From JAHEAO01 sp942492375 (lineage in GTDB: Bacteria > Pseudomonadota > Alphaproteobacteria > Rhodobacterales > Rhodobacteraceae), in the NCBI GenBank assembly GCA_942492375.1, contig CALOEL010000014.1:1-64000 (forward strand): a DNA stretch of 64,000 nt, written 5' to 3'. The notes beneath the pieces were generated by a model. It was not told where the DNA came from. It was given only the letters and a program-made list of their open reading frames with translations, and made no database searches. Position 1 is the first letter of the stretch, and every line of letters starts with the position of its first letter. Of the stretch, positions 48,691 through 57,391 are shown piece after piece. Position numbers and translations under genes: made by a program.

Positions 48691-48981
48691 ATGGAAACAG
48701 CAGCAACATCGACCCTTGCGCTACCCGCACAGGGACGAAGCCCGGCCGATCAGCGGATCTGGGCCGTCGCACAGGACCTGGAGGCAACATTTCTGGCGGA
48801 AATGCTGAAATCGACAGGATTGGGTGAATCGCCCGACAGCTTCGGCGGCGGGGTGGGCGAGGAACAGTTCAGTTCGTTTCTGCTGCAAGCGCAATCCAAA
48901 GCGATGGTGCGGTCCGGCGGGATCGGACTCGCCGAAACCATTTTCAACACACTGAGGGAGCAAGAGCATGACTCTGTTTGA
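48691..48981 (+). CDS. FlgJ-like rod-binding protein
   Basis: A 96-residue protein corresponding to the rod-binding N-terminal domain of FlgJ without the muramidase domain, the usual alphaproteobacterial form. Motifs: AQDLEATFLAEMLKSTGL and GGGVGEEQFSSFLLQAQSKA, then GGIGLAETIF. ATG at 48,691 is taken; GTG at 48,682 is also possible. It overlaps the next gene by 14 bp. Confidence 0.85.
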   Translation: METAATSTLALPAQGRSPADQRIWAVAQDLEATFLAEMLKSTGLGESPDSFGGGVGEEQFSSFLLQAQSKAMVRSGGIGLAETIFNTLREQEHDSV

Positions 48982-49312
48982 CCGACGCAGCAAGAGCGAG
49001 AGGCTGGCCGGCCTGCTGGACAGGGAGCGGGCCGCGCTGCTGCGCGGCGACTTCTCGGCGCTGCACAGTCTTGCCGCCGAGAAGGAGCGGCTGATGTCGC
49101 TGATCGCCCGAGAGCAGCCCGCGGGCCATTGGCTGGACATGATACGCCGGAAGTCCGCGCGCAACCACACGCTGCTCTCGGCGGCGCGGCAAGGCATCCT
49201 CTCGGTCAGCCGCGATCTGGGCGCAACCGCAACCGATTTCGGCACATATGACGGCGAAGGCCAACGCAACGCAACGCCCCGGAACGTAACGATGCTGGAG
49301 CGGCGTGTCTGA
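48968..49312 (+). CDS. FlgN-like flagellar chaperone
   Basis: A 114-residue, mostly helical protein in the position of FlgN, the export chaperone for the hook-filament junction proteins FlgK and FlgL. It has amphipathic helices (SERLAGLLDRERAALLRGDF; LHSLAAEKERLMSLI) typical of FlgN but little sequence signature, so the call leans on context. Confidence 0.6.
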   Translation: MTLFDRRSKSERLAGLLDRERAALLRGDFSALHSLAAEKERLMSLIAREQPAGHWLDMIRRKSARNHTLLSAARQGILSVSRDLGATATDFGTYDGEGQRNATPRNVTMLERRV

Positions 49313-49528
49313 GAACCCGCGTGATGTTCGATACAATTCTACACATCCCGCGAGGGCCGCTTAGGGATCGGTTAGCACCTGGCTGCCAGTCTTCGCCTGC
49401 ATCCTAAGGGGTGGCGCCGCCGGTCAAGGAACGCCGGACGCCAGCAACCGTCAGAATGACGCCAACATCGCCCTGTCAGGCGACATATCAATCCGGCGCA
49501 AAAGCGCTGTCAGACGGAAGGAAAACGA

Positions 49529-49659
49529 ATGTCCAGCATTCTTACGAACCAAAGCGCCATGGTCGCGCTGCAGACCCTCAAAGGGATCAACAGCAACCTT
49601 GCGAAGACCCAAAGCGAAATCTCCACCGGCCTGAAGGTCGCGACCGCCAAGGACAACGC
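49529..49659 (+). pseudogene. fliC: Flagellin, first 44 codons only
   Basis: GGAAGGA precedes ATG 49,529. The product opens MSSILTNQSAMVALQTLKGI and reads NSNLAKTQSEISTGLKVATA, the conserved flagellin D0 N-terminus. After codon 44 (KDNA) the sequence switches to antisense flgE, and the frame runs to 49,834 as unrelated residues. Flagellins of this group are about 280 residues or more, so the protein cannot polymerise as is. Either a deletion/inversion in the strain or a misassembly. Confidence 0.85.
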
Positions 49660-50925
49660 AACGGTCTGGATTACCTTCGCATTGGACGAGTATGCGCGTT
49701 GCGTCTGTATCAGCTGTGTCAATTCACGGGCAACATCCGTGGCTGATTCCTCTCGCGAGAAGCCGACGACATTGCCGGTGGGCCCGTCTCCCGCGTCCCA
49801 GAGGAAGAACGAGCCGCTTTCTGGCGAAACCTGATAGGCTTGGTTGTTCAGTGCGATCAAGCCGTTCGGATTGGGCACATCGACCAGTGGAATCTGATAG
49901 ATGCGGCGCGTGAAACCGACATCGTAGATCGCGTTCACATAGCCGTTCTCATCCACCTCAACAGATGAGAGGTTTCCGACCGGAGACCCGTTCTTGTCGA
50001 TCGATACAGGCGCAAAACTGTCCGACAACTGCGTCATGCCCGACGGATCGCCGATCCGGCCGATGTTCAGCGTCAGCGGGCCGCCAGCGAGCGTCAGCGC
50101 GATGGTGCCGTTGGCGGCGTCGTAAGCGCCCCACGTTGTGGTCGTTACCGACGCCAGGGTGCCGCCGTCGGCGCGGGACGCGTCGAACTGCAGGTCGTAT
50201 ACGCCCACTGGCGCGCCGCCCAAGGCCGAATCCGTGATCGTCATCGTCCACAGGTTCGAGCTTCCGGTTACCGGAACAGAAGGCGCGAAGCTGACGTTCA
50301 AGGTCTCGGAGGTGCCGAGATTGTCGAAATATTCGATCGAGAGATCCAGCGGATCGCCGCTGCCGCCGGCATTGGTTTCGGTCGCCGGCAGGTTGACGCC
50401 CAATGTCATCTGGGTGGTCGGGTCGCCGGCGAATTGATTGACGTTGACCCGAACCGGTTCCAGCCCCGCAACCGTATCGCGCGGATAGGTCGGTATGGTC
50501 CCGTCGATGTTTGCCGGCCAGCCCATCAGCACCATGCCGGTTTCCGTCTTCAGAATGCCCTGAGAGTCGGCGCGGAAGGACCCGGTTGTTACCAGCATCA
50601 TCGGATAGTCGCCGCCCGTACCCCCGACGGAAGCAGAAGCCGTGACCGGGATCATGCCACGCCCACCGACTGTAATATCCGTAGGATTGGACGTGGAGAT
50701 CAGCGGCCCACGCTCGTCTATCAGCCTTTGGGTAGAACTTCGCACCCCGCCCGCGGCGTACATGCCCGCCGCATTGCCGCTGATCACTTGGGAATGGAAG
50801 TCCGCGGTTGCGCGCTTGTAGCCATAGGTGGCCGAGTTGGCGATGTTGTCTGAAATTGTCGCCAGCCGCGTCGCGTTTGCATTCAGCCCGGCCACACCGG
50901 CGTTGAGCGAGGAGGAAATGGTCAT
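49660..50925 (-). CDS. flgE: Flagellar hook protein FlgE, lacking its extreme C-terminus
   Basis: Native residues 1-422 of the hook subunit: N-terminal rod-helix motif MTISSSLNAGVAGLNANATR with DNIANSATYGYKR, the variable middle, and the C-terminal helix LTQLIQTQRAYSSNAKVIQT. The conserved last stretch expected after KVIQTV (roughly a dozen residues with the stop) is missing. Instead the frame continues 49 residues through antisense flagellin to 49,510. Both ends of the C-terminal helix matter for assembly, so function as written is doubtful. motB is 84 bp upstream in the same orientation. Confidence 0.9.
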
Positions 50926-50983
50926 GGGTAGCGCCTTTCTGCTGCTATCGGTCCCTTCTTCTGTCCAGAGTTACGCGGTTCGG

Positions 50984-50998
50984 CTTAACAGCAGGCTA
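50984..50998 (-). promoter_or_regulatory. CtrA-like site upstream of flgE
   Basis: TTAA-N7-CTAA, one mismatch from TTAA-N7-TTAA, 59 bp before the flgE start in the motB-flgE gap. Confidence 0.4.
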
Positions 50999-51009
50999 AT
51001 ACCGGACGA

Positions 51010-51858
51010 TCACTTGCCGTCAGCGTCACTGCGCAGAAGTATCAGTTCGATCCTGTTGTTGCGCACTGCCATCGGGTTGCCGACGGCCGGCCGGTTATCT
51101 GCATAGCCCGAGACGCGCTGAAGCCTTTCCTCGCGAAGGTCCTGATCAACCAGAAGCTGCCGCAGGCTGTCGGCTCTTGCAGAGGACAGGTCCCAAACCG
51201 GAGACTTCGCCAGTACGATCGGATAGGACTTCACGAAGCCGTTCACCGCGATCTTGTTCGAAACCAAGCTGAAGACCCGCACGAACATGTCCGCGATTTC
51301 CACGGTAACTTCCGTGGGTGTGGCTGTCTCGTCCTCGAAGAGCGGTGCGCCCTCGAGGTCGAAGACCTCGAGAATGAGGCCTTCGTCTGTCACCTTGGTC
51401 ACGATATGTCGAAGCGCTTCAGACGCTGCCATGCTTTCGCCAGACATGGCCGTCAGCGCACGCTCCACTTCTGCGAAGGCCTGTGCGTCGTTGGCAGCGG
51501 CGCTTGCGGTATCGAGTACGGCCAATCCCTTGGCTGCATTCGCTTCGGTTGGCTTCTTCTGGCTGGCACCGGTGCCATTCTGGGCAAGCGTCTCTTCGGA
51601 GAATACGCTGTCACCCCCGAACGATCCCTCGCCACCGCCCGAGATCCGGTTGATCGGGATCGTCGGGCTGAAATAATCCGCGATGCCCTTGCGCTGTTTT
51701 TCTGTCGTAGCATTCAAGAGCCACATCAACATGAAGAATGCCATCATTGCGGTGACGAAATCCGCATAGGCGACCTTCCAGGCTCCGCCATGGTGCCCGC
51801 CGCCTGCAATGATCTTCTTGCGCTTGATGATTATCGGCGCGTTTGATTTCGCGCTCAT
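51010..51858 (-). CDS. motB: Flagellar motor stator protein MotB
   Basis: A 282-residue stator subunit. A single transmembrane helix with the proton-carrying Asp33 (KVAYADFVTAMMAFFMLMWL) is followed by a plug/linker region and a C-terminal OmpA-like peptidoglycan-binding domain (SSARADSLRQLLVDQDLREE; RVSGYADNRPA). No motA is adjacent within the window. It is directly upstream of flgE, the order expected in Rhodobacteraceae. Confidence 0.92.
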   Translation of the reverse strand: MSAKSNAPIIIKRKKIIAGGGHHGGAWKVAYADFVTAMMAFFMLMWLLNATTEKQRKGIADYFSPTIPINRISGGGEGSFGGDSVFSEETLAQNGTGASQKKPTEANAAKGLAVLDTASAAANDAQAFAEVERALTAMSGESMAASEALRHIVTKVTDEGLILEVFDLEGAPLFEDETATPTEVTVEIADMFVRVFSLVSNKIAVNGFVKSYPIVLAKSPVWDLSSARADSLRQLLVDQDLREERLQRVSGYADNRPAVGNPMAVRNNRIELILLRSDADGK

Positions 51859-51937
51859 GCCGCCACCTCGTGTCTCACCCGGGGATTTGATATCCTGTCC
51901 GCGTGAAGGTCGGCTTAATCCTTAGAATTTTTGCAAT

Positions 51938-52603
51938 TCAGTGAGAACCCGTCGCCCCGAAAGGCCGTGACCGCGGGTCGATTATGAATGCCAGGATCCA
52001 TCCGGCAACAAAGCCGCCCAGATGGGTCTGCCATGCAAGTCTTCCGTCCATCGCCCACCAGAGAACGAGATTCAGGACGATTAGGAAAACGATGCTGCGC
52101 AAGACCGGCCACAGGCGCTCATCTGCGTTGAACCTGTCGACATATTCCCAGGCCATGAGTGCGCCGGCCAGTCCGAACAATGCGCCCGAAGCCCCGACCA
52201 TCGGTTGATAGGTTGACGCGAGCGCCGCATAACCCAATGCCCCGCCAGCTGCCGAAACAGCGTAAAGCAGAAGGAACCGCGATGGGCCGATACGATCGAT
52301 GACGATCCTGCCCAATGCAAGCAGGGTAAGCATGTTAACCAGAAGATGCGCCAGTCCGGCGTGCAGGAAGCTGTAGGTTACGAACATGAGGTAGGGCTGG
52401 GCCTGGTAGTTGGGCTGCCAGTTTTGCAGCAACCCGATCCAGAATCCGCCATTCTGGTAGGCAAGTTGCCGCCATTCGTCCCGTCCCCAAAGGCCCCTAT
52501 CGGAGCCCAGCAGAACAAGCTCGACGAGGACACAGAGCGCAACCAGCATCACTATCGCTGCGCTCCAATCGGCGAAGCGGAGGCTTGCACGGGCGCGCGT
52601 CAT
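51938..52603 (-). CDS. Rhomboid-family intramembrane serine protease
   Basis: A 221-residue membrane protein with six or so hydrophobic helices. The catalytic serine lies in VGASGALFGLAGAL and the catalytic histidine in THLGGFVAGWIL; the upstream HAGLAHLLVNM matches the conserved His/Asn segment of rhomboids. It may cut substrates within the inner membrane; substrates are unknown. It lies 37 bp after the TPR lipoprotein gene, at the edge of the exopolysaccharide locus. Confidence 0.9.
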   Translation of the reverse strand: MTRARASLRFADWSAAIVMLVALCVLVELVLLGSDRGLWGRDEWRQLAYQNGGFWIGLLQNWQPNYQAQPYLMFVTYSFLHAGLAHLLVNMLTLLALGRIVIDRIGPSRFLLLYAVSAAGGALGYAALASTYQPMVGASGALFGLAGALMAWEYVDRFNADERLWPVLRSIVFLIVLNLVLWWAMDGRLAWQTHLGGFVAGWILAFIIDPRSRPFGATGSH

Positions 52604-52640
52604 GACCTGTTCAGCAGAATATCCCAGGATCCCGGTGCGG

Positions 52641-55109
52641 TCATTGGTTGGCCGGCGCGTCTTGTTCGGATTTCAGCCTGTTGATCTCTTGACGCGAGGT
52701 TTCGACAAACGGGCGGGTATCGGCAGCGCTCGTCAGGTCTACAACCTTCAGAAACTGGTCGAGCGCCAATTCCGGGAGTTCGAGGGACACGTATACCTGA
52801 GCCAGATGATATTGGACCAGTGGGTCTTCAGACAAGGACGCTGCCGCCGGCTCTAGAGCGTCCCGAGCTTCTTGTGTGTCGCCGCGCAGATGGGAGATCC
52901 AGCCAAATGTATCCTGAAACGGGGGCACATCGGTACCGCGCAGGCGACGGGCAATCGTATAGGCACGTTCAAGTGACGCCTCATCGGTCCGATTATCGGC
53001 AAGCAAGCTGGCAAGGTTGTTTGCGACGATCAGGTTGTCACTGTCCGTCTCGTACATCGATTGATAGATGCCGATCGCTTCGTCGATCTGACCGGATTTT
53101 TCCAGGATGCCCGCCTGGATCCACTGCAAGGTCCTGTCTTCCGGGTGATTGATGATCGCCTCGTCCATGGCGGCGCGCATCTCGTCGTCCCGACGTTGCG
53201 AGTCGAGCAATCGGAACAAGGCAATCCAGATCTGTGGTTGGCTGCCTTCTGATTCGAGCAGGGCGCGATAGGTCGCCTCGGCGCTGTCCAGATCTCCCGC
53301 GGCCATATCCACCGCGGCCTCGATGAACTTGACTTGAGGATTGTCGGGCTCGGACCCGGCAAGTGTCTTGATTTGGCTTCTGGCAGCATCGAAATCGCCT
53401 GCGGACAGCAGCGAACGGATGATCTCGACATTCGCGCCGAGCCCCGCGTCGCCGCTGTCGACCAGCCCTTGAAGATAGCTGATCGCTTCGTCGGACCTGT
53501 TCTGCGCTTGTAGCGTTCTGGCGGTCAGCGAGCGGCCGATCTGCCGGGCTTCTTCGAAGTCCAGACGCTCCAACGTCGCGGCCACCTGCTCTGCTCGGCC
53601 CCAATCCTTCATCGCGACATAAATGTTGCCCAGCGCCTCGAGAATCCGCAGATTCTCAGGCGCCAGCCGCAACGCATCGATAAGCACTGTCTCTGCCGTC
53701 ACCAACCTGTCGCGATTCGCGAGATACTCGGCATATCGAACAGACTCCTCAGGTGCGTTGTTCGAGGCTTCGACCGCCAAGGAGAGCATTTCACCGACAA
53801 GCTCGGGGTTTCCCTCGCGCTCATGAGCGCGGGCCATCAGCGACATGATGTCGGCATCGTTGGGGCTTCGGCTGAGCGCAGCGCGCAGCGCTGTGACAGC
53901 TGCGCTGACTTCGTCATCCCGGATCAGCCAGTCCGCCTTGAGTTTCAGCGCCTCGACATGACCGGGGTCTTCGGCAAGCACTTCCTCGATATTGCTGCGC
54001 GCTCCGACGTTGTTGCCGGTGGCGAGCAGCATGCGCGACAGCGCGACCTTGATGTTCCGTGCTTCGTCTGAAGGGTTCATGCCATCGAGGGTCGCTCGCA
54101 TCGCGGCAATCCCCGCTTCGCGCTGACCGTCATCGACAAGCCCGGCCCGAAGCGCTGTCAGGACAGGTGCATCGTCGCCCGCTGCAATCATCGCGTCGAG
54201 TTCAGAAATGGCAGCGTCGCGACCGCGCATTTCGGACAGGAATCTCACAAGTGCGAGCTGGCTTCTGCGATTCTCGTCTTCGGGGTCGACATTGGCGCGC
54301 ATGAAGCTTTCGGCATCATCGACCTGCCCGCGCGACAAATACCAGCGCACCAGTGTCAGAGCGGCGACATCGTCTTCGGGGAACTGCGCAACGAAGGAGA
54401 TCATCGCATCTTCGACCGCTTCATCATCCCCCAGAGCCGAGAGGACGGACACCCGCATGCCGAGCAGATCCTTGTTGTTAGGCTGAAGTTCGATCGCACC
54501 GTCGAGTTCTTCGAGGGCCAGCATGTAGTCGGATGCCCTTACCAGTTCGTCGATGATGACTTGGCGGAGCGGCAGGTTATCTGGCAGTTCAGTGCGCAAC
54601 TCCCGGACCGCAACCACGGCTTCAGCGGCGGCCTTTTCGTCTCGGGCTTCCAGCGCCGAACCGTAATCCAGGACTGCGCGGACCGCCCTGGACCGCGGGT
54701 CATCGGCATCGAGACTCAGTGCGGCATCGGCGTGCCGCGCGCTTTCGGGCCAATTGCCGACGCTGAGAAACAGCTCTGCCAAGGCGCGCTGACCCTCAAG
54801 GTCCTCCGGCAATTGTTCAACAAGACGAAGATACTGCCCAATTGCCTCGCGAACATCGCCGCGTTCTCTTTGCAGGGAAGCAAAAAGTTTGCGCGCTTCG
54901 TGATGCTGCCCGTTCAACTGGAAAACATTGCGAAGCTCCACCAGCGCCCGTTCCTCGTCACCCTTCTCGATCAAAGCCAAGGCGGATTGATAGTGCTTCT
55001 CCGCGCGCTCGGCGGCCGTATCGCAGGCGGAGAGAACGCCTAACGCAATCGTCAGGAAGAGAATCAGTGACAAGCGGGGAAGTTTCAAAGTCGGCAGCCC
55101 TTTATTCAT
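52641..55109 (-). CDS. TPR-repeat lipoprotein, PrsT-like (exosortase-associated EPS type)
   Basis: An 822-residue protein with a lipoprotein signal (LGVLSAC, lipidated Cys29) and tetratricopeptide-type helical repeats through the whole mature chain (first repeat AEKHYQSALALIEKGDEERA). This architecture matches the PrsT family that accompanies PEP-CTERM/exosortase exopolysaccharide clusters, thought to be an outer-membrane or periplasmic scaffold for polymer export. Orientation is opposite to the kinase/exporter genes across the control region at 55,883-56,383. Family assignment rests on size, lipobox, TPRs and neighbours. Confidence 0.75.
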   Translation of the reverse strand: MNKGLPTLKLPRLSLILFLTIALGVLSACDTAAERAEKHYQSALALIEKGDEERALVELRNVFQLNGQHHEARKLFASLQRERGDVREAIGQYLRLVEQLPEDLEGQRALAELFLSVGNWPESARHADAALSLDADDPRSRAVRAVLDYGSALEARDEKAAAEAVVAVRELRTELPDNLPLRQVIIDELVRASDYMLALEELDGAIELQPNNKDLLGMRVSVLSALGDDEAVEDAMISFVAQFPEDDVAALTLVRWYLSRGQVDDAESFMRANVDPEDENRRSQLALVRFLSEMRGRDAAISELDAMIAAGDDAPVLTALRAGLVDDGQREAGIAAMRATLDGMNPSDEARNIKVALSRMLLATGNNVGARSNIEEVLAEDPGHVEALKLKADWLIRDDEVSAAVTALRAALSRSPNDADIMSLMARAHEREGNPELVGEMLSLAVEASNNAPEESVRYAEYLANRDRLVTAETVLIDALRLAPENLRILEALGNIYVAMKDWGRAEQVAATLERLDFEEARQIGRSLTARTLQAQNRSDEAISYLQGLVDSGDAGLGANVEIIRSLLSAGDFDAARSQIKTLAGSEPDNPQVKFIEAAVDMAAGDLDSAEATYRALLESEGSQPQIWIALFRLLDSQRRDDEMRAAMDEAIINHPEDRTLQWIQAGILEKSGQIDEAIGIYQSMYETDSDNLIVANNLASLLADNRTDEASLERAYTIARRLRGTDVPPFQDTFGWISHLRGDTQEARDALEPAAASLSEDPLVQYHLAQVYVSLELPELALDQFLKVVDLTSAADTRPFVETSRQEINRLKSEQDAPANQ

Positions 55110-55192
55110 GCAACAACTGTCCCGGCTTCCCGGGACAGCTTTAGTCTATACAACGCACCGGAAACCGGCAGTTGCATGGCTTTTGCATGATA

Positions 55193-55882
55193 TTAGTAGC
55201 CCGTGCCCTTCAGCACTACCCCGAAGGTGCGCCCAATCAGCTTCAAATCCGAAAGGAACGAAAGCCGCTCATCGTAGGCTTTGTCATGTTCGGCACGACG
55301 CGCGAATTCCGAATCGTTGCGCTCGGACACTTGCCACGGTCCGGTGATACCGGGACGCATGGAATAGTACGCCAGACCAGGGTAGATCGCGCGCTGGCTT
55401 GGCAGCATGGGCCGCGGGCCGACGATTGACATGTCGCCAGTCAGAACGTTCCAGAACTGCGGCAATTCATCCAACGACGCCTTGCGCAGGAAGCGACCGG
55501 CCCTGGTGATCCTGGGATCGTGCTTGAGCTTCTGATTCTTTTCCCATTCCACGTGCGCCGCGGGATTCGCCGCCAGGTAGTCCTCCAGCAGACGGTCGGC
55601 GTTCGGCACCATGGTCCGAAGCTTCAGCATGCCGAACTCTTCTCCGTTACGGCCAACGCGCTTGCTTCTGTAGAACGGATTCGAACCGTCGCGGGCCGCG
55701 ATGAGCGCCAGAGCCAGAACGACCGGCACCAGAATCGGTGCAAAGATGAGCACGACGAAAATGTCGAGAACACGCTTGAAGCCGTTGCGGTACAATCCCG
55801 CTCGTCTGGCAAAGCGGACTACGCCAAATGGGGCACTGGCAGATTCTATGTGATCGTTGAGCTTGTCGAAATGAATTGTCAT
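55193..55882 (-). CDS. Undecaprenyl-phosphate sugar-1-phosphate transferase (bacterial sugar transferase)
   Basis: A 229-residue initiating transferase that loads the first sugar phosphate onto undecaprenyl phosphate for exopolysaccharide synthesis. One hydrophobic helix (about 37-62) precedes the catalytic domain with YRSKRVGRNGEEFGMLKLRT, KASLDELPQFWNVLTGDMS and VGPRPMLPSQ. It is the short ExoY-like form without the extra N-terminal helices of WbaP. It is 83 bp upstream of the TPR gene on the same strand, probably one operon. Confidence 0.9.
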   Translation of the reverse strand: MTIHFDKLNDHIESASAPFGVVRFARRAGLYRNGFKRVLDIFVVLIFAPILVPVVLALALIAARDGSNPFYRSKRVGRNGEEFGMLKLRTMVPNADRLLEDYLAANPAAHVEWEKNQKLKHDPRITRAGRFLRKASLDELPQFWNVLTGDMSIVGPRPMLPSQRAIYPGLAYYSMRPGITGPWQVSERNDSEFARRAEHDKAYDERLSFLSDLKLIGRTFGVVLKGTGY

Positions 55883-55999
55883 TGATCTACGCCCGGAGAA
55901 CTTCCGGAAACCTCCTTAAAACACTCTGGAGCCAGCATTCCGTTTAAAAATCGGCCGAATATGAAAAATGGCAGCGGATAGCAGACTTCTTATCCATCC

Positions 56000-56014
56000 T
56001 TAATAACATCTTAA
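56000..56014. promoter_or_regulatory. CtrA-type binding site, full consensus
   Basis: TTAA-TAACATC-TTAA, matching the Caulobacter CtrA consensus TTAA-N7-TTAA in all eight specified bases. It is 118 bp before the sugar transferase start and 370 bp before the ATPase start. Confidence 0.6.
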
Positions 56015-56291
56015 TTGCCGCGCTCCAAACAAGATCAACCAGAAAAAGACAGAATTTGAATCCCGCGTCCTGTTTTTCGCCATCTTCTTAACGCATTGCC
56101 CGCTATGCGTGTGACAGCCACCCAGCGCTCGTCCATCGCTTCTAATGCGGAGCGCACATTCAAACAGAATTTCAACTACTGTTAACTGATCCTGCGCAAT
56201 CACGGAGTGAGGGGCGAATCGGAAACCGTGCGCAGCGGCATCAGTCCGGCCATTGCATTGACAAAGCCGTCAAAAGGGATGCTCTTGACGT

Positions 56292-56318
56292 CAAATAGCC
56301 AGAATCTCTGGTTATTTG
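56292..56318. promoter_or_regulatory. 27-bp inverted repeat, candidate operator
   Basis: CAAATAGCCAGA, loop ATC, TCTGGTTATTTG: twelve paired positions with a single G-T. It ends 65 bp upstream of the ATPase ATG. No T tract follows, so an operator or leader hairpin fits better than a terminator. Confidence 0.45.
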
Positions 56319-56383
56319 GGGGATGAACCGGGGGGCCAATAGCTATAATCAACGGGTCTCGCCAGTTTTGAGTTTTGAACGAA

Positions 56384-57289
56384 ATGAAAAGGCTCAGACC
56401 TTTGAAGACCATCGCGCCCGAGAATGACCAAACGTCGGACGACGTGCCCGGGTTCTATCTCGACAGCTTCGGCTTCACCGAACGCCCTTTCACGCTCGTG
56501 CCGGATCCCAGCTTCATCTATTGGTCGGAACAGCACAAACGGGCTTTCTCGGTCCTCGAGTTCGGCATCCTGTCTCGCGCTCCGATTACAATGGTTACCG
56601 GGGCTGTCGGCTGCGGCAAAACCACGCTTCTGCGCCAATTGCTGAAGACAATCGAATCGGATTCCGTGGTCGGCCTCATCTCGAACGCGCAGGGCGACAG
56701 GGGCGAACTGATACAATGGGTGCTGCATTCGCTTGGCGTCAAATTCGAGCCGGGCATCGGATATGTGGCGCAGTTCCAGATCCTGCAGGATTTTCTTATT
56801 CAGACCTATGCCGAAGGTAAGCGGGTCGTTCTAATTTTTGACGAGGCGCAGAACCTGTCAAAGGCCAGCCTCGAAGAGCTTCGGATGCTGACGAACATCA
56901 ATTCCAACAAGGACGAGTTGGTGCAACTGGTCCTCGTCGGACAGAACGAGCTGCGCGAGGTGATCAAACGTCCGGAACTGCGGCAGCTGGCGCAGCGCAT
57001 CGCCGCCAGCTTCCATCTGAGACCGCTGTCGGAAAGCGCTGTTCATGATTTCATCGTGCATCGGTTGCGGGTAGCTGGCGGCACCGGCGAGGAAATCGAC
57101 GAGAACGCGCGTTCGCTGATCTACGAAGTCGCCCAGGGTATCCCGCGGCTGGTCAACCAGATCTGCGACATGTCGCTTCTCTACGCATGGAGCGCCGACT
57201 CGAAGGTCGTCGACAGCAAGGTTGTGCAAGCGGTCATTGATGACGGTGTCTTCTTTGGCGCCGAGATCGCAGCTGGAGAGGTCGACTGA
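56384..57289 (+). CDS. ExeA-like AAA ATPase (XrtA-associated type)
   Basis: A 301-residue AAA+ ATPase. It has Walker A TGAVGCGKTTLL (about 72-83), Walker B RVVLIFDEAQNLS, sensor QLVLVGQNELRE, and ends in an arginine-rich lid (ASFHLRPLSESAVHDFIVHR). The N-terminal FGFTERPFTLVPDPSFIYWS is the hallmark of the GspA/ExeA-type ATPases paired with exosortase EPS loci. Its role there is unproven. ATG 56,384 is chosen; TTG 56,375 is possible. The tyrosine kinase gene follows after 102 bp. Confidence 0.82.
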   Translation: MKRLRPLKTIAPENDQTSDDVPGFYLDSFGFTERPFTLVPDPSFIYWSEQHKRAFSVLEFGILSRAPITMVTGAVGCGKTTLLRQLLKTIESDSVVGLISNAQGDRGELIQWVLHSLGVKFEPGIGYVAQFQILQDFLIQTYAEGKRVVLIFDEAQNLSKASLEELRMLTNINSNKDELVQLVLVGQNELREVIKRPELRQLAQRIAASFHLRPLSESAVHDFIVHRLRVAGGTGEEIDENARSLIYEVAQGIPRLVNQICDMSLLYAWSADSKVVDSKVVQAVIDDGVFFGAEIAAGEVD

Positions 57290-57391
57290 TGCGACAGAAC
57301 CAAGGTTCGAACGTGCTCCGGCGGAGCCGCACCGACAGGACTAGGTCGCTCCCGATCGCAAGCTCGTTTGTGAAAGATAAAGGCTGAAGGC

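Larger units (their letters stand above)
55883..56383. promoter_or_regulatory. Divergent control region of the exopolysaccharide locus
   Basis: About 500 bp, more AT-rich than its surroundings, between the sugar transferase (-) and the ATPase (+). No gene seen. It contains a perfect TTAA-N7-TTAA site (56,000-56,014) and a 27-bp inverted repeat (56,292-56,318). Confidence 0.6.

Noticed and set aside
49370..49400. Sigma-54 or sigma-28 promoter before flagellin
   Set aside because: TGGC-N8-TTCG is the nearest match and misses the -12 GC; no good sigma-28 match either.
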